From Chloroflexota bacterium (lineage in GTDB: Bacteria > Chloroflexota > Dehalococcoidia > DSTF01 > RBG-16-68-14), in NCBI GenBank assembly GCA_022565155.1, contig JADFKB010000009.1, forward strand, positions 1-44,648: a stretch of DNA of 44,648 bases. The letters run 5' to 3'. This document shows positions 22,994 to 31,428 of this stretch, piece by piece; the first letter of the stretch is position 1, and each line of letters opens with the position of its first letter. The notes beneath the pieces are model-generated. The model had not been told where the DNA came from. It did no database searches and saw only the letters and a list, made by a program, of their open reading frames with translations. Made by a program: the position numbers and the translations under genes.

Positions 22994-23881
22994 ATGATCG
23001 CAACACTTGAAGACGCAGCTATTGTCTATCGTCATGAGGCCCGGAACCTGCTGATCATCACAGGGCCGGCCGTCGTGCTAGGGCCCCTATGCGTGCTCAT
23101 CGCGTCGTCCGGACTGGGCGCCGCGATCCTAATCGTTCCATTGCTCATGGCCATCTACCTGCTCACGTACGCGGTCAGCCTTCGCGCCGCGCATCTCGTG
23201 TCCCATGGCGATTCACCGGACCCGGCCCGCGCATTCCTGGGCACACTGCCGCGGCTGCCAGCCATTGTCATGGCGTCCACACCGATAGCGCTGCTTCTGG
23301 TGGCTGTTTCGACGAGCGCTCTTATCGTGTCGGACCAGGGGTTTCCCTCTTTGGCGTTCGGCGTTGGTCTCCTCGGCGCGTTCATTGCGCTTGCGTGGAT
23401 GGCCCGCCACGCCTACGACCTGCCTCTGATCATGGCCTACGACGTGGGTGCCTTCGAAGCGATCCGGGCAGGCAGAAACGTGCTAGACAAAGCCCCATGG
23501 TGGACGGCCCGTGTATTTGCCGCTAGTGGCCTGCCGCTCATGATTGGCTGGCTGATCTGCTGGGGACTCTGGGCCGCACTCGCGCCGACGTTCGGCGCCG
23601 CCGTCTTTGCCGCGCTAGCGGCGGTCTGGATACCGTTCGCTGCGCTCTCGTTCGTGACCGCCCGTACGCGGCTCGACAGCGAGCAGCTTCCGGCTGAACT
23701 CAACAGAGGAAAGTCCAGCACGATTATGAACGAACAGGTAGATGATCTAGATGCTCTGCGGAAGGCATTAGGGCCCGGCGATGAAGTGGCTCGGCTTGAG
23801 CGCAGCCTTGCGGCGGCGAAAGCACACATGGCCGACGATACCGTCATCGCTGGGCGCGCCGTCGAACAACGGACTCCGTAG
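22994..23881 (+). CDS. Polytopic membrane protein, cassette 1
   Basis: 295 residues. About six transmembrane helices occupy residues 18-225 (LLIITGPAVVLGPLCVLIASS, ILIVPLLMAIYLLTYAVSL, IVMASTPIALLLVAVSTSALIV, LAFGVGLLGAFIALAWM, ASGLPLMIGWLICWGLWAAL, FGAAVFAALAAVWIPFAALS), and the last ~60 residues are a charged cytosolic helix (DDLDALRKALGPGDEVARLERSLAAAKAHM). No family is recognised. There is no Shine-Dalgarno, so translation may be leaderless. After the TAG the same frame stays open for ~60 more codons to the next tRNA remnant. It is the only main gene between remnants 1 and 2. Confidence 0.75.
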   Translation: MIATLEDAAIVYRHEARNLLIITGPAVVLGPLCVLIASSGLGAAILIVPLLMAIYLLTYAVSLRAAHLVSHGDSPDPARAFLGTLPRLPAIVMASTPIALLLVAVSTSALIVSDQGFPSLAFGVGLLGAFIALAWMARHAYDLPLIMAYDVGAFEAIRAGRNVLDKAPWWTARVFAASGLPLMIGWLICWGLWAALAPTFGAAVFAALAAVWIPFAALSFVTARTRLDSEQLPAELNRGKSSTIMNEQVDDLDALRKALGPGDEVARLERSLAAAKAHMADDTVIAGRAVEQRTP

Positions 23882-24032
23882 CGGCCGTCGCCATCGCCGA
23901 AGCGCTCCGTGAGCCCGACTCCGAGCTCGCAGCGGTGTTAGGGTGGAGCGAGCGAGCACCGCCTTCAACAGCATCCGACAAAACTCCATCCATTCCAGTT
24001 ATCGCGTCGGATTCGTATCTAAGAGAGTATCA

Positions 24033-24075
24033 GCGCCCCCGGCAGGATTCGAACCTGCGACCCGCTGATTAGAAG
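24033..24075 (-). repeat. tRNA-Arg 3'-end remnant 2 (att-like)
   Basis: 43 bases match the tRNA-Arg 3' region from just inside the CCA (the TGG is changed to CAG or TCA) to past the anticodon loop, with a few substitutions. It has no acceptor 5' strand or D arm, so it cannot be a tRNA. It is followed by the ~230-bp tail also found at remnant 4. Confidence 0.85.
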
Positions 24076-24306
24076 CTATCTGGGCCTGAGCGCTGTGGCA
24101 CCGTAGCTGGCAAGGCGAGCGGAACGCGTCCAGTTATCGTCCGAAAGATCCGTTGAACCACCGCCGTCCATTCTTGTAGCTGTCGGCCCATCCGTGGGGC
24201 CGACAAACTGGCTGTCAGCCTGATGCAGTTTGGTGGCCTCGCTGCGCTCCTGGAGTAGGGTACGTAGGTGCCTCCGACATGAGCGGAGTGCGAAAAAGGC
24301 GCGTTC
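24076..24306 (-). repeat. Conserved tail next to tRNA remnant 2
   Basis: This stretch is clearly similar to 29044-29269 over its length, beginning CTGGGCCTGAGCGCTGTGGC and ending near GAAAAAGGCGC. Read on the minus strand both encode related peptides (LRSCRRHLRTLLQERSEATKLH; ITGRV-LAL...VPQRSGPD-F) whose stop falls in the tRNA anticodon-loop bases. It is probably the decayed 3' end of a gene carried by the inserting element, possibly its integrase, though no recombinase motif is visible. The remaining gap to 24549 holds a possible promoter only. Confidence 0.7.
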
Positions 24307-24344
24307 GGCATCCCAATCGCAACTTGTCGCCATGACGCAGTGTG

Positions 24345-24350
24345 TATAAT
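24345..24350 (+). promoter_or_regulatory. Possible -10 (TATAAT) of the arylsulfotransferase cassette
   Basis: A consensus TATAAT lies about 200 bp upstream of the arylsulfotransferase start, with TTGTCG 15 bp before it as a short-spaced -35. A TACAAT occurs at a similar distance beyond the related tail at remnant 4. No Shine-Dalgarno-like leader structure is evident. Confidence 0.35.
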
Positions 24351-24548
24351 CTCAACAACGGCTAGTGGCAGAGAGGTGTAAACTAATACAATCTGATGAC
24401 GGCGCGCCACTCTTTTGAGGTATTCTGTCGCTGTTGCATAGCCCCGCCTTTTCCCCCGCTGCTGGATGGACAATGTTTAGACGCTGCATAGGTGGTGTCC
24501 TGTGCGTAAGCTCAGGGCCACGTGCACTGGAAATGAGAACGGCAGAGA

Positions 24549-26438
24549 GTGCGCCGTCAGAACGGATGGTGCTTTGTGCTCATTAAGCTAGGCAACGTAC
24601 TGCTTGTCGGTTTCACCGGCGTAGTGCTGCTCGCATCATCTTCTTCGACCGGTGCGGACGGCTTGACAGTCGGGCTGTTGCTGAACACGGAACGCGCGTT
24701 CGGTGGCTACACACTCTTTACGCCGATCAACGAGGGGAATGCGTACTTAATCGACAACGCGGGGAGGGCTGTCCACTCATGGGACAAAGGGACCGGCGCC
24801 AACGTGACTCCGTACTTACTAGAGGACGGCAGCGTGATTCGCGTGAACGGACCGATCGGGATCACCCAGCACGCCTGGGACGGTTCACTTGTGTGGGACT
24901 TTGACTACCCAGAGGGACATCATGACATCGAGGTACTGCCAAACGGCAATGTGCTGCTTGTGGCCAAGGAAATCAAGACCGCTGCGGAAGCGATAGCTGA
25001 GGGAAGAGATCCAGGTACGCTCAACACCGGTGCATTGGAGTCGGAGACGATCGTGGAGGTCCGTCGGACGGGTCCCACGAGCGGCGAAATCGTCTGGGAA
25101 TGGCGCGCCTGGGATCACCTGATTCAAGATTTCGATCCTACGAAAGACAATTACGCTGTCGTAGGTGATCATCCCGAACTAATCGACATCAATTTCGGCA
25201 CAACGAGCCTTACTAACGACGACAGTGACTGGCTCCATGCCAACTCCGTCGATTACAACCCAGAGCTCGATCAGATCGTGGTAAGCGTTCGGCAGTTTGG
25301 CGAGCTCTGGATCATCGATCACAGCACAACGACGGAAGAGGCGGCCTCAGACAGCGGAGGCAGGAGCGGGATGGGCGGCGGCATCCTCTACCGGTGGGGA
25401 AACCCGCAAGCCTACCGAGCCGGAGGCGTCGAAGACCAGCAGCTATTTGTTCAGCATGATGCTCAATGGATAACGCCAGGCCTGCCAGGCGAAGGCCATC
25501 TGCTGATGTTCAACAACGGTTTTGGTCGACCGGGAGATATACTTTACTCCTCGATCGAAGAGATCATACCGCCTGTCGATAGCTCAGGCGGCTACCCCTT
25601 GACTCCCGGCGAAGCCTACGGGCCTGCGGAGCCTGTCTGGTCGTATTCGGATGGGCCAGAGTTCTTTTCTTTCGTCATTTCCGGCGTCGGGCGCCTCCCC
25701 AATGGCAACACGCTCATTACTTCCGGCGGGCCAGGGACCATCTTTGAAGTGACGCCGGATGGCGAGACGGTGTGGAAGTACGTCAACCCGATAGAAGCGG
25801 CGGGGCCACTTACGCAAGGCGATCCCATAGAGATAACACAGCTTGTCATTGGCTCGAATCAGGTCTTCCGGGCCTACCGCTATGCGCCGGATTATCCTGG
25901 ACTTGCCGGCCGAGACTTGACACCGGGAGCGCCGCTTGAGATCGTCCTCGACTCGGACGATGATGGCCTCTTCGATCACGAGGAATCCAAGATCTACGAT
26001 ACCGACCCATTCACTGCGGATACTGACCTCGACGGCCTCTCCGACGGCGACGAAGTCTTGACGTACGGCAGCGACCCCCTGCGTGTGGACACAGATCTCG
26101 ACGGCCTCTCCGACGGCGACGAAGTCTTGATTTACGGCAGCGACCCTAGTCTTGCCGATACAGACGGCGATGGCTTCTCCGACGGCGCCGAAATTCTCAT
26201 CTATGGCACCGATCCGCTACGCGCCGAACGTCTGGGCGACCGTCTAGGCGACGTCAACTGCGACGGCGACGTCAGCAGCATAGATGCCGCTCTGGTCCTG
26301 CAACTAACTGCCGGAGTCCTCGCTTTCCTGTTCTGTGGGGACTTCGGCGACGTTGACGGAGACGGCAACGTGACGAGCATCGATGCTGCCATCATCCTGC
26401 AGTTCACGGCGGGGCTGATAGAGCCGCTTCCGCCGTAA
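24549..26438 (+). CDS. Arylsulfotransferase-family protein with TSP3 repeats and dockerin, cassette 2
   Basis: 629 residues. A signal sequence (~12-33) precedes an arylsulfate-sulfotransferase-type beta-propeller: GYTLFTPINEGNAYLIDNAGRAVHSWDKG, HHDIEVLPNGNVLLVAKE, DWLHANSVDYNPELDQIVVSVRQFGELWIIDHS, QHDAQWI and GRLPNGNTLITSGGPG, about residues 40-470. The family moves sulfate between phenols in the periplasm or outside. Then come thrombospondin-3-like Ca repeats (DTDLDGLSDGDEVLTYGSDP and three relatives, ~475-560), then a two-repeat type I dockerin (GDVNCDGDVSSIDAALVLQ; GDVDGDGNVTSIDAAIILQ). Start GTG 24549 is uncertain. It is bounded by remnants 2 and 3. Third codon positions look less GC-rich than in glpK. 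Confidence 0.88.
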   Translation: MRRQNGWCFVLIKLGNVLLVGFTGVVLLASSSSTGADGLTVGLLLNTERAFGGYTLFTPINEGNAYLIDNAGRAVHSWDKGTGANVTPYLLEDGSVIRVNGPIGITQHAWDGSLVWDFDYPEGHHDIEVLPNGNVLLVAKEIKTAAEAIAEGRDPGTLNTGALESETIVEVRRTGPTSGEIVWEWRAWDHLIQDFDPTKDNYAVVGDHPELIDINFGTTSLTNDDSDWLHANSVDYNPELDQIVVSVRQFGELWIIDHSTTTEEAASDSGGRSGMGGGILYRWGNPQAYRAGGVEDQQLFVQHDAQWITPGLPGEGHLLMFNNGFGRPGDILYSSIEEIIPPVDSSGGYPLTPGEAYGPAEPVWSYSDGPEFFSFVISGVGRLPNGNTLITSGGPGTIFEVTPDGETVWKYVNPIEAAGPLTQGDPIEITQLVIGSNQVFRAYRYAPDYPGLAGRDLTPGAPLEIVLDSDDDGLFDHEESKIYDTDPFTADTDLDGLSDGDEVLTYGSDPLRVDTDLDGLSDGDEVLIYGSDPSLADTDGDGFSDGAEILIYGTDPLRAERLGDRLGDVNCDGDVSSIDAALVLQLTAGVLAFLFCGDFGDVDGDGNVTSIDAAIILQFTAGLIEPLPP

Positions 26439-26763
26439 GGTCTCGCCCCATCGCCAGTTAGTGCCCGTGGTATGTGTCTCTCGGGGCGTGGACAGGGGCT
26501 GTGTTGCTATGAGGGCAGACTCGGGCTGGGTACCACTCTTCACCTCCAAGACGATTAGGTTCGCGAGCCAGCCGGCCGAGCCCGCTTTCGAGCTGGTTGT
26601 CTCTCATCCCGTCAGCGCGCTTGCCCAGGGTTGCAGCGCCAGAATCTATTGAGGACGCTCATCACGGAGCTCCGCCTGCGTAGGCACCCAGACTACGGCG
26701 GCAGGTTACCTAGCATGTCCGCGTAGAACCTCGTGCTGGCATCAGCTGGATTAGAGAGAGTGT

Positions 26764-26815
26764 TGGCGCCCCCGGCAGGATTCGAACCTGCGGCCCGCTG
26801 CTTAGAAGGCAGCCG
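26764..26815 (-). repeat. tRNA-Arg 3'-end remnant 3 (att-like)
   Basis: 52 bases from the encoded CCA end are identical to 31429-31480 of the intact tRNA-Arg, through the whole anticodon arm; similarity then stops abruptly. It is the longest and least decayed remnant, suggesting the most recent insertion. The stop codon of the subtilisin gene lies 8 bp beyond it. The rest of the gap 26439-26823 holds nothing recognisable; short frames there look non-coding. Confidence 0.9.
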
Positions 26816-26823
26816 GGCGAGGC

Positions 26824-28797
26824 CTAGCCGAGGATGCCGGCCTGCAGCCAAAGGATGAAGATGACATCGTTCGCGTCGATGTGGCCGTCTCCGTTGGCAT
26901 CCGATCCGCCCTCGCAAGGCAGAGCCTGGAGCAATCCTGCGATGAACTGCAAGAGGATGGCGGCGTCACGAACTGTCACAATCCGGTCGCAGTCCACATC
27001 GCCGGGAGGGCCGATAGGCGTCGGCGTGGGACTGGGAGTTGCTGTCGGCGTCGGCGTTGGTGTGTCCGTTGGCGTTGGGGTGGCGGTTGGCGTTGGTGTG
27101 GCGGTTGGCGTCGGTGTCGGCTTCGGCATGCCGAGATGCAGCAGGCCGCTACCAGATGAATTATCTATGCCGGGTTCGGCGAGGTCAACTGCCCTGGACA
27201 CCAGCAAGGCGCGGATTTGCTCCCGGCTCCATTCCGGCTGCCACTGCTTAATCAGCCCTGCAGCGCCGGAAGCGTGGGCAGCCGATGCGGATGTCCCAAA
27301 GAACGACCCGAACGTGACATTGCTGACACCATCGGGAGCGGTCAAGTCTGGCTTGGTGCGTCCGTCGTCGGTCGGTCCGCGCGAGCTAAAGTCCTCCACC
27401 CGGCTTAACTCGTTCCACGGTACAGCTCCGACTGCGAGCACTTCTGGATTGTCTGCTGGTTCCAATATGCTGCCGGCTGCCACGCAGTGTTGGAGAGTCG
27501 GGCACCTGTGATTCAGCGAATACAGGTGGAACGTTGCCTGGCCATCGGAGATGAAGCTGCCCACGACGATGTGGTAACGGCCGGTTTCCTGTACCTGGTA
27601 GCTGAAGACCTCCACCGGAAACGACTCTATGCCGCTAGTGCAGAAGTCTTGAAAGTCCTCTGAGCCGGCAACGATTGTTGTGGCGGTGGGATCGAGCAGA
27701 TAGAGGTCATAGTCGTTGCAGGATGTCCCGAACTCGTCATCCCACTTGAGGATGATCGTCACGAACTCGCCTGCGCGGGCATCGACGTAGTTCGTCTCGT
27801 CATCCACATCGAAGTTGAGGAAATCATCGGCATCTGGATCATCCCATGGCCCAAGCCAATGCGTCTCCGCTTCGTTGCCCGCTGAGTTGACCCAGAATAG
27901 TCCCTGCGATGTCGCCTCATTCACCATGTCATTGACGACCCCAGTGCCGTCGCCCGGGCCGCTGGCGAAGAAGCCCACCGACATATTCACGACGTCGACA
28001 CCCTCTTCCACGAGCCAGTCGATACAGTTTGCGAACTCAACCTCTGTGTGGAAGTTGGCGAAATAGAGGCTCGCTTCGGGAGCGACTTCGTGCACGATCT
28101 CGGCGACCGCCGTGCCGTGCGATACGCCGTCTCCCGTGATATCCTCGTCTTCCCGGCATGAGTGTGAAATGACAGAGTCTGGAAGCTCCGACCCTAGCAG
28201 CGCCTCGTAACCATCGAAGCCTATATCCAGGACTGCAATCCGCGATCCTGCACCGGTGAATCCCGCTCCGTGCCAATCGCTGGCGCCGATCGCCGCGACG
28301 CCTTTGCCCGTGATCACGTCCGCAGCGACGGGGCGAAGGGGCAGCCGGACAGTCGCGATGCCTGGGCGGGCAGCCAGCGTCGCTAACGACTCCACGGGCA
28401 CCTTCATCTGAATGAGGTCCCCGCTCGTGGCTTCTACTGTGAGGCCAAGCGAGGCCGCGTCTTGCAGAAGCGAGCTATGCTCGCCAGGCGTCGCCTTAAC
28501 GATGACCCGGACGCCGCCTTCGATCGCAATCCCCATGTCGCGCGCGACGATGTCCGCGCCTTCCGGGCCGAATGCGTCCAGCGCTCTGCTGATCTGCGCG
28601 AGAGGGCTCTGGAGTTTTCGCTCTCCGCCTTTGTGCAGTAGCGTGAAACCGACGTCGGTACCTTCGTTAGAAACGGCTTGCTGTCGCTCGGCGGCGCCGA
28701 CATCTTGGGAGCCGTCCCCATCGCGGAATATCGCCACGGATGCGGCGCCTAGAATGCCAATGATCAGCGATAAGAGGACGATTCTGTTTCGCAACAT
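26824..28797 (-). CDS. Subtilisin-family (S8) protease with dockerin, cassette 3
   Basis: 657 residues from ATG 28797 (GGAG 9 nt upstream). Signal peptide (RIVLLSLIIGILGAASVAIF), a prodomain-like region (~60-165), then the catalytic domain: Asp in IAVLDIGFDG (~188, DIG in place of DTG), His in GDGVSHGTAVAEIV (~227), Asn in FWVNSAGNEA (~302) and Ser in FGTSASAAHASGAAGLI (~503). An inserted beta domain (~310-430) resembles a P-domain-like or PPC region (GRYHIVVGSFISDGQATFHL). A Thr-Pro linker and a two-repeat dockerin (GDVDCDRIVTVRDAAILLQ; SDANGDGHIDANDVIFILW) end the protein. It is a secreted endopeptidase that may dock on a cohesin. Bounded by tRNA remnants 3 and 4. Confidence 0.92.
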   Translation of the reverse strand: MLRNRIVLLSLIIGILGAASVAIFRDGDGSQDVGAAERQQAVSNEGTDVGFTLLHKGGERKLQSPLAQISRALDAFGPEGADIVARDMGIAIEGGVRVIVKATPGEHSSLLQDAASLGLTVEATSGDLIQMKVPVESLATLAARPGIATVRLPLRPVAADVITGKGVAAIGASDWHGAGFTGAGSRIAVLDIGFDGYEALLGSELPDSVISHSCREDEDITGDGVSHGTAVAEIVHEVAPEASLYFANFHTEVEFANCIDWLVEEGVDVVNMSVGFFASGPGDGTGVVNDMVNEATSQGLFWVNSAGNEAETHWLGPWDDPDADDFLNFDVDDETNYVDARAGEFVTIILKWDDEFGTSCNDYDLYLLDPTATTIVAGSEDFQDFCTSGIESFPVEVFSYQVQETGRYHIVVGSFISDGQATFHLYSLNHRCPTLQHCVAAGSILEPADNPEVLAVGAVPWNELSRVEDFSSRGPTDDGRTKPDLTAPDGVSNVTFGSFFGTSASAAHASGAAGLIKQWQPEWSREQIRALLVSRAVDLAEPGIDNSSGSGLLHLGMPKPTPTPTATPTPTATPTPTDTPTPTPTATPSPTPTPIGPPGDVDCDRIVTVRDAAILLQFIAGLLQALPCEGGSDANGDGHIDANDVIFILWLQAGILG

Positions 28798-28998
28798 GTT
28801 GCGATACTCCGATCGGGTAGAAGCCCAGGCCACGCGAGGCCGCATCGAACTCTTGAGAGTTTAGCAGAACAGCGGCCAGCTCGGTTGACAGTCCGGGAAA
28901 CAATCGTCTTGGCGGCTGTGTCCGGTTCGAGGCGGAGGGTGTGGTGTCGAGGTCTCCAGATCGAGTTAGCGCGTGAGGGTTGCCGAGAAAGAGGGTGT

Positions 28999-29043
28999 TG
29001 GTGCCCCCGGCAGGATTCGAACCTGCGACCCGCTGCTTAGAAG
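28999..29043 (-). repeat. tRNA-Arg 3'-end remnant 4 (att-like)
   Basis: 45 bases match the tRNA-Arg 3' region from the CCA complement, with the discriminator base and one arm base changed; similarity ends just past the anticodon. It is followed by a tail similar to that of remnant 2. The stretch 28846-28998 holds no gene that I can support. Confidence 0.85.
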
Positions 29044-29269
29044 TTATCTGGGCCTGAGCGCTGTGGCACCGAAGCTGCTAAGGCGAGCGAAACGCGTCCA
29101 GTTATCGTCTCAACGATCGGGGCCGATTCGGTCGTTGTGGCTGTCAGTCCATCGGTGTGGCAGTCAGACTGGCTGTCAGCCTAATGCAGTTTAGTCGCCC
29201 TGGTGCGCTCTATGAATAGGGCTACTAGGTGCCTCGGACACGAGCGGAGCATGGAAAAAGGCGCTCGTT
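29044..29269 (-). repeat. Conserved tail next to tRNA remnant 4
   Basis: Similar along its length to 24076-24306; together with the tRNA part the two repeats are 271 and 274 bp. The minus-strand frame that is open in the first copy is broken here (TAG after ATKLH), so it is not a functional gene. A third short piece with the shared 15-mer CTGAGCGCTGTGGCA lies at 31354-31368. Confidence 0.7.
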
Positions 29270-29360
29270 ACACCCTCGTTGCGGCTGGCTATCCGTTCTC
29301 ATACAATCCCGTGACTGTGATGTCGTGGAACACCTGGGCGCTGGTCAAGACCGGAGTGAT

Positions 29361-29597
29361 TTAGGCTGGCGACTCCTCGCTCATAATTTGGCGCAACGTC
29401 TCATCGATCTCGTGCAACACGTCGCACGCCGCGCAGCTCAGGTGGCCGCCGTCGTGATCCGCCTCGATAACGGCGACGGCCTGAGCGAAGTGTTTGCCAG
29501 ACATGAGGCCTAGCAGTCGCATGGAAGGCCAAGAGACGGCAGATTCCTCGGACTGGGACTGAGCTACGAGGGCGCGGACGCGCGCTGAAACAGGCAT
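29361..29597 (-). CDS. Small protein with HxxCxxC motif
   Basis: 78 residues. The N-terminal half is helical (VSARVRALVAQSQSEESAVSW, FAQAVAVIEADH), and the C-terminal half carries HLSCAACDVLHEIDETLRQI, a possible zinc site. No Shine-Dalgarno is seen, but TACAAT lies about 9 nt before the ATG, so it would be leaderless. Located downstream of the dockerin-like gene inside cassette 4. The family is not recognised; it could be a relic. Confidence 0.45.
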   Translation of the reverse strand: MPVSARVRALVAQSQSEESAVSWPSMRLLGLMSGKHFAQAVAVIEADHDGGHLSCAACDVLHEIDETLRQIMSEESPA

Positions 29598-29668
29598 GGA
29601 AAGATTGTAGACACGGAGCTGAGAAGCTCCAAAGCCCGGATGACACCACGAACGACTGGCAGTCTAGC

Positions 29669-31198
29669 CTATGTGCAGTCGTGGCCTACCTGCAAGAGCA
29701 CGCCTAGAACGTCGTTCAGCAGGTCGATGACGCCATCCGGCGCTGTCATGTTCCACGGATTCGGGCCAGAAGAGGGCCCCCGGTCGAAGTGTACATCGTA
29801 TGGCGGAGCTCCAGTTGGGGAGAAGTGGTCGATGACGCCCATAAGGTCGAAAAGTTGGTCAATGACGCCGTCCGGCGTTGGTCCTGATATGCTGGCGACG
29901 TCGTAGAAGTCCCACGGGTTCAGGTAGTCACGGCCCCCGCCGTTGGCTGCCTGGGCCTTCGGTAGGTTCTCGCGCACGTCGGCGCAGCCGTCGCCGTCGG
30001 TGTCGCCCTTGAAGGGCTGCTTGGTCGGCGTGGGCGTCGGTGTGGCCGTGGGCGTGGGCGTGATCGTTGGCGTGTGCGTGGGCGTCGGTGTGAAGGTCGC
30101 GGTCGGCGGCACCGGTGTCGGTGTGAAGGTCGCGGTCGGCGGCACCGGTACCGGCGTGAAGGTCGCGGTCGGCGGCACCGGTGTCGGTGTGAACGTCGCG
30201 GTCGGCGGCGGCGGTGTGAACGTCGCCGTTGGGAGGGCTAGAGTGACGCCGAGTTCACATATCTGCGGGTTTGTTAGACCCCTGTCGAAGGAGTTGTCGC
30301 GATTTTCCCAGGGGTGCGTGGAGTGTTTGCCAGTAGTTTTCGCCTCCTTGTTTGGCGGGTTCGTATGTGGGTGCGCACCTCTGATATGGACGTCGTAGAT
30401 GATCACGCAGATGTCAAACGTCCCTGAAACGGCGTATGTGTGTGTGAACGGGCCCCAGTCGCCGGTATGTGGGCCTGGGTTCGGGTTGTCGCAGTGGTCG
30501 GCATTCGTCCAACCGGCCGTATCGTTGGGGTCCGTGGGAACAGTCGAAAGTAGCGGTTCTGATGGGTAGATGCCGTCGCGATAGTTGTTCGGGGGCGCGG
30601 CAGGGTCAAGGACGCCAGTGCTGTCGTCCCAGTCCATGCCGAAGCCGACGTGTTTCTTTAGGTCAACCTTGTTGTCGCATGTGTCCCACTGCCAGTCGCC
30701 GGAGACCGTAACTTCCAGGCCATCCGTAACAACGGTGAGTGAGGTGGGAAACGCGGAATCGTCATCGAAGAAGTTGGTGGTGGCCAGCTCATTCGCTGGA
30801 ATCTGAGCCGCTCCCGCGTCGTAGACGCGGACCAGATACTCCCCCGGTATTTCCGTCGCCTCGCCGTTGAGCAGGTAGAAGTAGACGAAATCGCCTTCCG
30901 CGTTGGACGGTACCGTGTCCCACCCCGGGGTTTCGCTGCGATTACCGATGACGATCGAGCCGTCTGGCCGCTCGACGACGACGTCGAACGAACTGCTGGC
31001 AGCGAAATAGAGACCCGTGAGGACCACGGTCTCTCCCGGATTATATTGCCGTTTGTCCGACAAGATAGACGTCGAACTGCCAGCGAAGATTTGCGTGGCG
31101 GCAAACACGGCGATCGCGGCAACGATTGGTAGGGCCAGCAGTAGCTGCCAGCGCAATACGCCAGAACCGTGCCGCACTTGTGGGCGGACGAATGCCAC
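29669..31198 (-). CDS. Secreted protein with non-canonical dockerin-like module, cassette 4
   Basis: 509 residues from GTG 31198; the start is uncertain. A signal anchor (LLLALPIVAAIAVFAATQIFAG) is followed by an Ig-like domain (NPGETVVLTGLYFAASSSFDVVVE...GEYLVRVYDAG) and a Cys/His-rich domain with no recognised family (~175-330). A long Thr-Pro linker contains 11-residue repeats (VPPTATFTPTP). The C-terminal ~110 residues start GDTDGDGCADVREN and contain two related half-modules: NPWDFYDV...PDGVIDQLFDLMGVIDHF and NPWNMTAPDGVIDLLNDVLGVLLQVGH. This is dockerin-like but does not fit the classic type I repeat. A TATACT at 31292-31287 may be its -10. Confidence 0.78.
   Translation of the reverse strand: MAFVRPQVRHGSGVLRWQLLLALPIVAAIAVFAATQIFAGSSTSILSDKRQYNPGETVVLTGLYFAASSSFDVVVERPDGSIVIGNRSETPGWDTVPSNAEGDFVYFYLLNGEATEIPGEYLVRVYDAGAAQIPANELATTNFFDDDSAFPTSLTVVTDGLEVTVSGDWQWDTCDNKVDLKKHVGFGMDWDDSTGVLDPAAPPNNYRDGIYPSEPLLSTVPTDPNDTAGWTNADHCDNPNPGPHTGDWGPFTHTYAVSGTFDICVIIYDVHIRGAHPHTNPPNKEAKTTGKHSTHPWENRDNSFDRGLTNPQICELGVTLALPTATFTPPPPTATFTPTPVPPTATFTPVPVPPTATFTPTPVPPTATFTPTPTHTPTITPTPTATPTPTPTKQPFKGDTDGDGCADVRENLPKAQAANGGGRDYLNPWDFYDVASISGPTPDGVIDQLFDLMGVIDHFSPTGAPPYDVHFDRGPSSGPNPWNMTAPDGVIDLLNDVLGVLLQVGHDCT
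30088..30227 (-). repeat. Tandem ~33-bp repeats encoding the Thr-Pro linker
   Basis: About four imperfect 33-bp units (first at 30088-30120, second at 30121-30153) encode VPPTATFTPTP. Frame-preserving unit length allows linker length change without disrupting the flanking domains. Confidence 0.8.
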
Positions 31199-31347
31199 GA
31201 CTCAACCCCTCAACTGTGGCGGGGTAAGCCAATACGGCCAGGCACTGCTTCCATTCGGGGGCAGTACGAAGCCACCAGTATCTACTAGTATACATAATTG
31301 AACGCTCCATGGCACTGCTATCTTACATCGCCACTAGTACAGGCATC

Positions 31348-31428
31348 ATCTGGCTGAGCGCTGTGGCAGGGAGCGCGGCAAGAACTCGCGCTAAGATCAA
31401 CCGAATAATCGTATCTACAGAGTGGGTA
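31348..31428 (-). repeat. Short third copy of the tRNA-remnant tail, and gap 31199-31428
   Basis: ATCTGGCTGAGCGCTGTGGC at 31348-31367 matches the beginning of the tails at 24076 and 29044, with weaker similarity for ~35 bases after it. Here it sits before the intact tRNA's CCA end, separated by ~60 bp, instead of after a tRNA fragment. The rest of the gap contains only the TATACT at 31287-31292 and AT-richer sequence. Confidence 0.5.

Noticed and set aside
22893-29043. Additional functional tRNA genes at the four remnants
   Set aside because: None has a D arm or 5' acceptor strand; only 31429-31504 folds completely.
28973-29194. 73-codon plus-strand frame beginning MRVAEKEGVGAPGRIRTC
   Set aside because: The GAPGRIRTCDPLLRS peptide is the well-known false translation of the antisense of a tRNA 3' end; the sequence is a tRNA remnant plus repeat tail.
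30088-30227. 33-bp repeats as a CRISPR or regulatory array
   Set aside because: They are contiguous and encode the Thr-Pro linker of the protein at 29669.
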